Source: Heloderma charlesbogerti (taxonomy: Eukaryota > Chordata > Lepidosauria > Squamata > Helodermatidae). Taken from it: a stretch of DNA of 64,000 bases. The number at the start of each line of letters is the position of its first letter. Positions within the stretch are counted from its first letter, which is position 1. The DNA lies in NCBI GenBank assembly GCA_026122225.1, contig JANEZZ010001850.1:434001-498000 (forward strand), in the 5' to 3' direction. Positions 1 through 64,000 of this stretch are shown here, one piece after another. Below the pieces are notes generated by a model. The model was not told where the DNA came from. It saw only the letters and a list, made by a program, of their open reading frames with translations, and did no database searches. A program made the position numbers and the translations under genes.

Positions 1-500
1 AATCAAATGTTTTCAGAGTACATGGAAACACATCTTTTGGTTCCGACAAATTTTGCATTAAGAGCAAAAGCGTGAGTAAACCCCCAAACAACTCTTGATC
101 ATTCAGTGTTGCTGGGGGAGTATTTTTGTCCATAAGGCTATCAGAGAACATGGACAATTTCCAGGTTTTTTAAAATTAACATTTTATTAGCGAAGTCTTA
201 CATTTCTGGTGAGTCTTTTAGAAGATCCAGACCAGACCATAGTAGTGCAACATAATTTCCATAGGAAATAATGGTAGTGGCAAAGGTCCCATCCCAAAGG
301 TGCTGAGGTTGGGAAGCAGTTACAAAATCCTAAAAGCACTATTGTTTGTACGAAGGCATCAGAATCCTGCCCCAACCCCCCAATACATTTAATTGTATTG
401 TAGAAGTAATAAGATGGCTGTTATTCTTTACAGTTTGGTCATGCTATATATGACATCCAGCTACACAGGAAACTGTTAGTTGTTCAAGGATTACTTTTAC

Positions 501-567
501 AGTGCAATAATATGCACGTTTACTCAGACATATGTTCAGTCCTAGGTAAGTATGTATAGGATTGCGG
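501..567. repeat. Short inverted repeat, TAGGATTGC family (family C)
   Basis: It carries a short inverted-repeat arrangement (gcaataatatgcacg ... ctcagacatatg ... gtatgtataggattgc). The same motif, with 'TAGGATTGCA' at the edge and an acting-like 'AGTAAG/AGTAGAC' core, recurs near 26160-26240, 26745-26795, 53012-53042 and 54993-55085. Confidence 0.5.
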
Positions 568-599
568 CCTCAGTCTATTAGTCTTTCCAGGAAGTGGCA

Positions 600-605
600 T
601 TTATT
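600..605 (-). terminator. Candidate distal poly(A) signal AATAAA
   Basis: A canonical hexamer on the gene strand about 2.5 kb past the stop. The transposon-poor stretch between the stop and this point would suit a long brain-type 3' UTR, but this is only a guess from repeat content. Confidence 0.22.
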
Positions 606-2516
606 CTTCCTTAATTTAAAATAAAATAAGGTGACTGAATTTTGATATAGTAAAATAAATGAAACAAATCTTATGCTGTTCACTTGTGTTATGGGTTTGG
701 TATTATCTTCAGCAGCAAAATAACTGGTAACCATTAAAAGGACAGCACTGCCAAGATTTGAAAGAAAGCATTCCGCTTCCTGGTGGGATCAATACGCTGA
801 TTTGATGTCTGTTCTGTCACCCTGTAAACTTTAATCTTAGAGTAGCAGATTACACTTATCTCAGTGCAAACACAAGCCTTGCCATCCTGTTTTGTATTCA
901 TAAACCAGTCTGTTTTAGTTTTATATGTGCAGGTGTGTGTGTGTGTGTGGTGGGGGGAGTATTTCAGAGGTAGTAAAGAGAGGGCCTTCTTAACCTTGTT
1001 TGTAAGTGAACTTGCAGATACGAAACTACAGCCAGGAAGATGGTTGATATGTCATTTTTTGACATGTCAAATTGGCCCCTGTCGGTAGCTGGATTGTTGT
1101 TGCTGGGAGTGCTCACTTCTGGTATAGCTGTTGTACTAGGTCAGTGGTTAGAGACAAGTCTTCTTGTGGGTTTCCTTTAAGGCTTTTGATATCTTTAACT
1201 CTCCCCTGTATCCAGTGCTTCTCTCTGTGGTACTCTGATGCATATCGAAGTGTGCTCCTACATGTTCCTTTGCTGCCACCCCCTGCACAAACGGTCTTGA
1301 ACTCAACAGGCTCCACATTTACCAGGGTGACCTGAATTTTAGAACTCCAAACAACAATTTGTATCACACAATTCTAAAAATTAAAAAAGACATTTCCAGT
1401 GAGGACAGGGAACCTGATAATGGCATAATGTAAATGTCAACATCACATGATTAATATACATGAGAAATATAACACAGTGATAACTTTTACACAGTGAATT
1501 ATCTAAAATACATGGTTTTTTAGTCTCTTTAATAAAACTTGTTCATTTTCCACAAGACTGATCAAGCACTATGCTTTGAATAGATTGCCTTTCTAGATGT
1601 GCTCCATGTGCCAAAACGGTGTTATACTGCACACCAAATACCCAGGTAGGTGCACATGAGGATCCTTGCTAGATTAGGCCACCAATATCCCTTAAAACAG
1701 CCAATGTGCTTAACTCTGTCAGCTTGGAACATTTGTTTGGAAGGAAGGATGAATCAAATTCAGACTTCTCATTTCCCGGTCCCAAAACTAACAAGTGACT
1801 AATATTGGCAGAGATGGCAGTGCTAGAATCTATTCAGCGGGTGTATGAGCAGGTGTATGAGCAGGAAATCTGTGCAGTGTAGTTAAGTTCTTTACATTAA
1901 TAATAAAAATGAATGATAAATCCCAATTAATTATTTTCTGTTTTTTCTAAAAGAACTACCCTATATTCCCATATTAAAAAGAAAAGGTAGATACTTACAA
2001 TTAAGAAGCTGAAATACTTGCAAACATACTTTCACTTAGAATAAATTCCAGCTCATTCATCAGTACTAATACTGTATAGGCAGAGGATTGGAGAAAAGGA
2101 CTATGTAATCTACATGGTGGTTATTTCCAGGCAAAATAGGCGTTGACTGGGGTAGAAACAGATGTAATACCTATGCACGCATACTTTGCTACAAATCAAT
2201 TATGTGACACTTCTCAAATTTGTTTCTTAAGTGTGCAGAAGGGGGCTTGTATATATTCAATGGGGACTTACATTTTTTCCAGTAGCAACCATCTCATTGT
2301 ATTGCAAACTGCTTTCTTCTTTAATTTATATATGGGGCGGGGGGGATGACACAGAATTAACACAGAAAAATAATCAATTTACATCCATAAACAAGAGCAC
2401 ATATAAAACATACATAAACTATGTGTAAATCAGGTTCGTTTCTCTATCGATCTCTCTATATGAAAAAACTTGAAAGTACTCAAATCCTAACACTGACAAC
2501 ATTTCCATACAAGTAT

Positions 2517-2522
2517 TTTATT
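2517..2522 (-). terminator. Candidate poly(A) signal AATAAA
   Basis: This is the first canonical AATAAA noted downstream of the NALCN stop, about 570 nt away. Use would give a short 3' UTR. A second candidate at 600-605 would give about 2.5 kb. Sequence alone cannot choose between them. Confidence 0.3.
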
Positions 2523-3086
2523 TCAGATATTTTCACTTCAATGGCAGTTTTCTCCCAATGCACCTTAAATAAATTCATAGTGTTCTCATGGCCTGTCCAT
2601 ACTTTTAGAATTGTAGAAAGGTTTGGCATAATCAGCTCATGCCAGTTTTTTCTACATCAGTCATCAGTGGCTTTGGGTTTTTCCAGGTTTTTTCTTTTTT
2701 GCAATCAGCATCAAACTGCTTTCAAAGGTTCCCCCAATTTAAAAAGCAGCTTGGGATGTGATGTGGAGGCTGTGGAAAGATAGAAAGCCCTGCTAAAAGC
2801 CTGATGTTATTCTCCTGATGCTTGGGACTGGGGCCAAAAGCCCTCTGCTTTTTATGAAGATTGTAATTCTTTGTTGTTCTTTCTTTACAGCAATATCATC
2901 ATATGGGCCAGTTCAAAATAATTAGTAAGTGGTATACCTTGTCATATTGAAGGACAGTGAGTTCAAAGGTTTATCTTGATATGAATGGCCAGTCAATAAG
3001 AGCAGCAATTTCAAAACCAAGAAAAATTGATTTCATTCCATATGTATGTTGCATAAGGGGTGACATCAACTGGCATCTTTTCCCAG

Positions 3087-57162
<54,076 letters not shown>

Positions 57163-57368
57163 CTACTCACCTACTAACAGTGTGAAGTTAAATTGTAAAA
57201 ACTAAATGTGAACACAGAAGTCCTGTTATGGTGAACCAGGTATCTTTACTTATTTGGAAAGTGCACCTCCCATGGAGGCCTTCCTTATAAATCTGGAGCA
57301 ACTGTGTTAGGGTGATACTCGTGGGAAAAAAATAGCCTACTGTGATTACCCATAGCTACCCGTAGATT

Positions 57369-57464
57369 ACTTGGATTGTTTGGGGTGGCTTAATTTGGAG
57401 ACTTGGATTGTTTGGGGTGGCTTAATTTGGAGTCTTGGATTGTTTGGGGTGGATAAATTTGGCA
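57369..57464. repeat. Minisatellite, 3 x 32 bp
   Basis: Three head-to-tail copies of a 32-bp unit starting ACTTGGATTGTTTGGGGTGG: 57369-57400 and 57401-57432 are identical; 57433-57464 differs at a few positions (starts TC, has ATAAA). Confidence 0.92.
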
Positions 57465-57984
57465 ACTTACTTTTAAAGAAAGACGCCACCAAGTTTATAT
57501 GCATGCTCTGAAAATATAGCACATTTCTTAATGTGACAAGATGCACTTGAGCACATGTATGTCCACATAAGAAAGTTTAATTCTACCTTAGATCAGTAGT
57601 TGTAAGGTTATATGTATTTTGTGATGTTAGATCCCTTCCATTTGTATTTTGTCATGCACTAAACCTAATTCTATGGCCACAGAATATAGCTGCTCTAAAA
57701 AAAATCTGATTATGACAGAAAATCTGCTGAAGCTACCAGGATTATAAAATTGCTTTAAGGAAGGCAGATGGTTTCAGCAGAAAGGAATGACAAAAATGCA
57801 TCTGTTATATGAATGGTAAGCCACCACATTTGACAACAACCCACACTGCTATCTTTTTGGCACTAGCTAAGACTTCCTTGTTCTCCAAGGCTTTTAAAAT
57901 CCTTTAAAGTATTTTAAAATATTTTTGTATTTTTGTGTTTTATTAGTTTAGTCCCTGTAATGTGTTTTTTACTTCTTATACCTG

Positions 57985-58480
57985 ATATTTTTATTTATTT
58001 AAAAATATTTCTAGGGCACCTTTCAAGGCAGAAGCCCTCCCAAGGTGGTTTACATCAATAAAATCCCATATAATAAAAAACACTAAAGTAATAAAGCAGC
58101 AAAAAATCATAAAAACAACAAACACCAGCAGTAAAACATCTCATCTAGACAGTACTAAAAACCTACAACATAATCGTGACTACATACAATTGCAACTATA
58201 AACCAGAACAGTCCAGTCAAACATTTTGACATATTTTTTGACACATTTTCTTGTGAGTTGTTGTGAACTGCCCAAAGCCCCAGCTATTGGGCAGTATAGC
58301 AATGAACTAAAAAAATAAAAACAAAAACATAATCAGGGGAAGGTGATAGTAAACAAGTAAGTCTTCAGGGCTTTCCTGTAAGTCTGCAATGATGTTGCAG
58401 ACACATTGGCAACACATTCCAGAAGTAGGGGGCCACTGCAGAAAGGGCCCTCTCTCATGTACTTGCCCACCTAAATATGT
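57985..58480 (-). mobile_element. L2-like composite (minus copy with a plus tail inside)
   Basis: The minus strand carries a decayed RT end (LLLECVANV, then ALKTYLF) in 58325-58480, and a tail GTAAACCACCTTGGGAGGGC at 57990-58060. Between them, 58250-58325, is a plus-oriented shared tail (GAACTGCCCAAAGCCCCAGC). This is consistent with one element inserted into another. Confidence 0.6.
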
Positions 58481-58534
58481 GTTATTATCATCTGTTTCAA
58501 AGGGTGAGTATAATTATTCACCATCTGGGAATGA

Positions 58535-58575
<41 letters not shown>
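58535..58575. repeat. Microsatellite (ATCT)n
   Basis: About ten tetranucleotide units without interruption. Confidence 0.95.
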
Positions 58576-59874
58576 GAGTGAGTTTTGGTCTGAGTGAAGA
58601 CTTTCCATCTGCTCTATTTTCCCAATCAACATTCCTCCCCCATCCTCTCCAGTTGTATATATCATGGTGTAATACAAGAACCTATACTTTCCTTCTGCAG
58701 GACAAACTACAGTCTGGACAGAGGGGTGTGCGATCAAGCAAACAGCACAAAGGAAAAGTGTTAAACACCCTTTCACATCCACCCCCCCGCTGCAAGGATA
58801 TTAGCAGCCTCCTAGGGCTGCATTTCACTATTTAAAAACCCAACAGGAGAACAGTCATGGATCTTTCAGCATAATATGCAGTTTGGCTTTCAGAATTTTA
58901 CCATTAGTAAGATTTCTCAGTCATCTCTGAATGACATGAGAAGGCAAGATCAAAGTCACATCTAGGTCAGAAGTTCTGAAATGAAAGAGTAACCGAGCAA
59001 ACATTTGGTATTACGTCATCACTCAACATTCATGTCAAAACCCACAAAATACAAAAATAAGGAAGTCAAAAACTTAAAATTCAAAACCCAAATTTTAAAA
59101 GTGTCCATGATTCATGTGTGTTGTTGTTGGGGGTGGGTGGGTTGTTACATAAATGGGCCCCCGTTTAAGTAAAAAGGTTCCTGAAGTTTGAATGAAAAAA
59201 AGTTACCAGAAGAAATGTACAGTATTAAAGAGAGAAGAATTAGAAAAAAACAAGGTATGTGTATGTGCAAAGCTAACCAGAAAAACAAACAACAAGATGG
59301 ATGTAACTAGCTGAGTTTGGGGGAAAACTCTGGACAAAAGGACTTCCAAAGATTAACCCAAAACCTGAAGCAAAGGTCATATAATTCAAGAACGTTGCCA
59401 GCAAGTGAGGGCTTCTAAAGAAAAGGTGATGCTCTTTATCCTCAAACAGCAACATTTCAAAAAAATCTAGTTAATATACAACCAAGACACTAGTCAACAG
59501 GTGTATTTTTCCACATCCTACAAAGGCAAAAGCTTAGGGGGAAAAAAGGATTTAAGATACCCCCAAATTAACAGAACTCTGAGAAAGACCGGAACACCAA
59601 AAGAAGGAGCTGCATGCAGCATACCTCCTGCTTCTGGGTATACGATCTGCCTGGCCACCAGATTCTGTTGCTCCAGCATGAGTAATGATCTGAGTAAATG
59701 TAGAAAGTGTGATTGGATTAAACTGCATTCTATCTAAATAAAGGTGTTCTAGAAATTGCATTTGGATTTTGAGTCTCAGTCTGAATATCACTCCAGCTAT
59801 TTATAATGGGGAATTAATTTTTCATTATCATTCACATTATTTATTATTTTTTATTCACATCTTTTACATCAAAA

Positions 59875-60900
59875 CCAGGTGAGGCAGTGACTGTTCTGAA
59901 TCAGTGCCTGGGCACGGTAATGGACTGGATGAGGGCTAATAAACTGAAACTCAATCCAGACAAGATGGAGGTACTGTTAGTGGGTGGTTCGTCTGCCCGG
60001 CTAGGTGATATTCAACCTGTTCTGGAGGGGGTTGCACTCCCCCTAAAGGATCAGGTTCGTAGTTTGGGGGTGCTCTTGGATCCAGAACTGTCACTTGAGG
60101 CACAGGTGAACTCAGTGGCACGGAGCACTTTTTATCAGCTTAGGCTGGTATACCAACTACGCCCTTATCTGGACAGAGATAGCCTTGCTACAGTTATCCA
60201 TGCTCTGATAACTTCTTGTCTGGATTACTGCAATGCATTATACATGGGGCTGCCTTTGAAAACGGTCCGGAAACTTCAGCTGGTCCAAAATAGGGCAGCA
60301 AGATTGTTAATAGGGACTGGCCTGCGAGCTCATATTACGCCAGTACTTTTCCAACTGCACTGGCTGCCAGTCCATTTCCGGGCCCGATTCAAAGTGCTGT
60401 TGTTAACATTCAAAGCCCTTAACGGCTTAGGGCCAGGTTATCTGAAGGATCGCCTCCTCCCATATGTGCCTGCCCGGACCTTAAGATCATCATCAGCGGC
60501 CCTTCTCCATGAGCCCCTGCCAAAGGAAGTGAAGCGGGTGGCTACTAGGAGGAGGGCTTTTTCTGCTGTGGCACCCTGGCTCTGGAATGAGCTCCCTAGT
60601 GAGGTTTGCCTGGCACCTACATTGTATTCCTTTCGGCGCCAGGTGAAGACCTTTTTATTTTCCCAGGCATTTTATCATTTTAGCTTTCTAAATTTTTATC
60701 TTTGCTGTTTTAAATCTGTATTTTAAACTCCTGCACTGCTGCTAGGTTTTATTGTGGTTGTATTGTTATATTGTGGTTTTAATGTTCTGTATATTTTAAA
60801 TTGTTTTATTGTGTGTTGCTTGGATTTAATTTTTGTGAACCGCCCAGAGAGCTTCAGCTATTGGTCGGTATAGAAATGAAATAAATAAATAAATAAATTA
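59875..60900 (+). mobile_element. L2-like LINE, 5'-truncated, well preserved
   Basis: A 5'-truncated non-LTR element with an open 279-codon ORF end (59887-60726), a T-rich 3' UTR, and the tail GTGAACCGCCCAGAGAGCTT, CAGCTATTGGTCGGTATAG, ending in (AAAT)n. It serves as reference for the many smaller tails in the window. Assignment to the L2 branch of the CR1/L2 group is from protein style only. Confidence 0.85.
59887..60726 (+). pseudogene. L2-like ORF2 C-terminal part
   Basis: 279 codons without a stop: VMDWMRANKLKLNPDKME (late RT), VRSLGVLLDPELSLEAQV, ITSCLDYCNALYMGLPLK, LQLVQNRAARLLIGTG, LFQLHWLPVHFRARFK, WLWNELPSEVCLAPT, FSQAF. The endonuclease and RT catalytic core are missing (5' truncation), so the first Met is only a convenient start and no functional product is expected. 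Confidence 0.85.
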
Positions 60901-61289
60901 TTAGACATTTGCATTAATTTAAATAAATATCTATTTTAGCTCTAATTGAAGGGGAACTCTGAGAATAAGGCCTCTTCTGTTTAGGATAAAAGAGACAAAT
61001 ACCGTCAGGCACTTTGCACACTAAAAAGGGCAATATAAACAGTAACTTTTAAGAGCTGGAGGATGAAGAGGAGGGGAGGGGAAGAAAAGAACAACTCCTC
61101 AAGTTCAGTATCACCAATCCAGCTCTGTGCTTGTAAGTATATTTCAGCATATGCTGCAGAGCGTATGCTTGACATTAAACTGTATATACCTGTGCCGCTG
61201 AATGATCCATTTCAGTGACCTAGACTATGTTATGAAGCACACGATGCCATTTTATTGCACAAAGCCAAGAAAGTATGGCCATACGGTGT

Positions 61290-61574
61290 AGAGCCAGTGT
61301 GGTGTGGTGGTTAAAATGTTGGACTGGGACTTGGGAGATCCAGGTTCTACTCCCCACTCAGCCATGAAGCTCACTGGGTGACTTTGGGCGAGTCACTGAC
61401 TCTCAGCCTAACCTACCTCACAGGATTACCTCACAGGGTGGTTATGAGGATAAAATGGAGAGGAGGAGGACCATGTAAGCTGTCTTGGGTTCCTTGCAAG
61501 AGGAAGAAAAGTGGAATATAAATGTACAAATAAATAAATAAACAAACAAACAAATAAATAAATAAACAAACAAA
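61290..61574 (+). mobile_element. Sauria SINE, complete copy
   Basis: Starts AGAGCCAGTGTGGTGTGG with an A-box-like TGGTGTGGTGGTTA and a B-box-like GGTTCTACTCC. It continues CAGCCATGAAGCTCACTGG and CTAACCTACCTCACAGG, with a short tandem duplication (ACCTCACAGGATT/ACCTCACAGGGTG), and ends in (AAATAAAC)n. The family is characteristic of lizards and snakes. Confidence 0.9.
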
Positions 61575-61961
61575 ATGTACTGGCTGCCAAGCTATGCAAG
61601 CTGTTTTTTGGACAAAGAGAGGATTATGTTATTGTCCCCCTGTAATATACATAGCTGGATTCGGAAAGCAAAGAATATTTATTTATGTAATACGATAATG
61701 ACAATGTAGATAAGAGCTAGTCAGATTATAGACAAAATTGTTCATCCACAGTAGTTAAAATAAAAACAAGTACTGCATCAAGAAGTGTACATTCTGCATT
61801 AAGGATAAACCATTTGGTGACAGTAGTGTGGTTACATCACCGCCAAAATTGACTGCATAACTAGAAAATCCAGTCAGGGTTGGGAGGGAAAGCACAAACA
61901 GGAGGACTGGGAATGAAGGATGCTGAGAGACAGGGCTTGGAAGCCCAAGAAAAGAAGAACT

Positions 61962-62065
61962 AAGGGCGCAATCCCCTAAGCATGTTTAGATGGAGAGAAG
62001 GCCTACAACTCCCAGTATTCCCCAGCCAGCTTTGCTCCATCTAAACATGCATAGGATTGCACCTT
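61962..62065. mobile_element. Palindromic hairpin element, family B
   Basis: A 104-bp inverted repeat: AAGGGCGCAATCCCCTAAGC then ATGTTTAGATGGAG at the left mirrors CTCCATCTAAACATGC then ATAGGATTGCACCTTA at the right, with ACAACTCCCAG...CCCCAGCC within. Confidence 0.8.
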
Positions 62066-62150
62066 AACTGTGTGGTATACAGAAACTGTCTCCTATAATC
62101 CTCTCCCAGTCCTACATGTGCTTCTGATCTTAAAGTGAACACTGTATGCA

Positions 62151-62151
62151 T

Positions 62152-62194
<43 letters not shown>
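62151..62194. repeat. Microsatellite (CA)n
   Basis: About 22 CA units without interruption, the longest dinucleotide tract in the window. Confidence 0.95.
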
Positions 62195-62197
<3 letters not shown>

Positions 62198-62944
62198 CAT
62201 CTATATTCTCCCCCAAAGATGAAAGTTAGTATCATGGAGAGTTAGGAATAGAACATATTATGTTATAGAAATGGCACAGAATTCTCTGTTTATCTGTATA
62301 AGGGAACTATCCCTCATTCAAGGTTATCCTGGGTATTAATTTCACAACCAAGTTTCCTATAAATATACAGCCAAGTCTTTTGTTGGGGGGCTTCTGTCTG
62401 GAATTAGTAGAAGCTATGTTCCCTAGATTCTATCCTGCATCTACTACTAAGAGGGCACTAAGGGCCGAACTAAACTTTATGTTAACCATGCATAGTGCTA
62501 ACAAAAAGGGGAAAAAAATCAATTGACTCCAATGGAGAGTTTTTTTTGTTTTATTAATCCCCCCCCCATGGGGGGTGTAATTTGATTGGGGGGAGGAAAT
62601 ACATGTGTGTGTGTGAAGGTTTAACCTCCCTCCTCCCAGAGTGCCACGTGAATCAGGGCTGCACATGCTTACACAAGAGTAAGGGAAACGATGATGTATA
62701 GCTACACTCTGCTTGATTAGCAGAATGTTTAGTCTGGCCCTGAGAGACTAATTTCTGACTCCAACTACAGCCTTTGGCTATGGATCAATAGCAGTCATGT
62801 AAAATATAACCTATCTGCCTACTGTATGTACATTTGGGAAAGTACATGAAACTAGAATCATTTTTCTCTTTTATTTAATTGTGATTCTATTTTCTCTGTG
62901 TTTGTTAATAAACCTAACTTGCATTCTCATTTGAGGGGGGAGGA

Positions 62945-63064
62945 TTCTAATTAATCTTAATTTTTGTGAACCGCCCAGAGAGCTTCAGCTATTGGGCGGT
63001 ATAGAAATGAAATGAAATGAAAGAATGAATGAATGAATGAATAAATAAATAAATAAATAAATAA
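62945..63064 (+). mobile_element. L2-like LINE 3' end
   Basis: GTGAACCGCCCAGAGAGCTT, CAGCTATTGGGCGGTATAG, then (AAATG)n, (AATG)n and (AAAT)n. It is almost identical to the tail of 59875-60900 but only about 120 bp long. Confidence 0.8.
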
Positions 63065-64000
63065 AATCCCACCTCAGTAACCCTTAAGGGGTGTTGGTTG
63101 GTTAGATTTTTGGAAGCTGACAGTTTCAGTTGGTTTCCTATTAGATCCTTCCTTCACACATAAGAGCCTTCTAGCTCTTTAACCTAGGGTGCGATGCCAG
63201 GGTGTCAGGGTAAAGACAATGGGCAGGGCTTCCAAGAACCCCAGGGACAACAGAGGAACAGTTTGGACATAATAGTTAGTCAGACTTCTTCAGCATGAGC
63301 AAATGTGCTGGTGAACACTGCCCAAACACTCCCTTGTGGCTCCTGCCAATAGGAGCGGCTAAACCAACCCGGGCTGTGTTTCCACCAGCGATTTACTTCA
63401 GCTTGGCTGCGTGGTGAGGTCTCTGTGTTTCCATGACGTTGTGATCATGCAGCACCAGCCCCGCATTTTATCACGGAAAAACCACTTCTTCTGCTACTGG
63501 TTATAGTCTGACTTTTTCTGCTTACTTCAGCTCCATTACTGACCTGTTTCCACAACCATACTGGGTTCGGTATCATAGTCCTGCCCATGGGTCGTGTAGC
63601 CCAGCCCTTGTGGGTGTGTCGCTCACCTGCCCGTGACCTCACCAGAAGCAGCGTGTGAAGGAGAGGGGGAGATGACACTGGAGGGAGCAGTCAGGCAGAG
63701 ATGAAGAGATGCACACATAAGCACCCCTGACATACCAGTGCAGTGTCCGTCAACTCTGGGTATCCATATGAAGTTCCCAGTGAAGGTGGTGGCAGGGAAA
63801 TCAGGAGACCCTCAGTGACGAGTTGTTAGGGCACGTCCCCATTTTAGGGGAAGAAAGGGTTTAAGGGGGGGGGATGCTGCACACACGACTTAGTTTCTTC
63901 GCTCATTAAAGTGAAATTCCACTTTAAAACTCACTTTAAAGGAAAAAACCAAAGGGATCGGAAGGCAGAGAGGAGACTGGCCAGAATGGGAAACTGGAGC

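Larger units (their letters stand above)
1..3086 (-). other. NALCN 3' UTR and downstream flank
   Basis: This is the sequence downstream of the stop. It is AT-rich, with little recognisable transposon sequence and no other gene. The 3' UTR must begin at 3086, but its end cannot be fixed. AATAAA hexamers on the minus strand sit at 2517-2522, 600-605 and 183-188. A small diverged copy of the widespread TAGGATTGCA-type repeat lies near 501-567. The open frames here are short and without coding character. Confidence 0.6.

Noticed and set aside
2421..2783. 120-codon plus-strand frame in the 3' flank
   Set aside because: No motif, composition typical of AT-rich noncoding DNA, and antisense to the probable NALCN 3' UTR.

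Overview
This window is vertebrate nuclear DNA, most likely from a lizard (squamate). The evidence is a spliced ion-channel gene embedded in BovB (RTE) LINEs, Sauria-type tRNA SINEs, CR1 and L2-like LINEs and many short palindromic elements. There are no bacterial-style operons, CRISPR arrays or rRNA genes.

The only host gene I can support is the 3' two thirds of NALCN, the sodium-leak channel, on the minus strand. Twenty-seven coding exons (labelled E1, the last, to E27, the most upstream here) run from the stop codon at 3087-3089 up to 57105. They were mapped one by one by translating conserved blocks and finding AG/GT boundaries. The exon lengths sum to 3099 nt, exactly 1033 codons including the stop. 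All 26 junction phases agree, with no frameshift or premature stop. They encode the cytoplasmic II-III linker, all of repeat III (pore lysine in E16), the III-IV linker, all of repeat IV (pore glutamate in E8) and the complete C-terminal tail. Upstream exons (repeats I-II) lie beyond position 64000. Bases 1-3086 hold the 3' UTR and downstream flank.

The introns carry the rest. Three BovB copies are present: a 5'-truncated plus-strand copy at 21886-22706 with a Sauria SINE inside it; a full-length but broken minus-strand copy at 27100-30593 with an 11-bp target-site duplication and a second BovB tail nested in it; and a near-intact minus-strand copy at 36051-39256 with a 12-bp duplication, an 879-codon endonuclease-reverse transcriptase frame and one single-base frameshift near its end. 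A CR1 copy (49929-53010) retains most of a decayed ORF2. L2-like fragments sharing a common 3' tail occur about a dozen times. Short near-perfect inverted repeats (100-140 bp) form at least four families with several copies each. Microsatellites and one 3 x 32-bp minisatellite complete the picture.

I found no new biological system. The points worth a second look are the near-intact BovB, the layered insertions that give a relative chronology, the two direct BovB repeats that flank two pore-domain exons, and the palindromic families.
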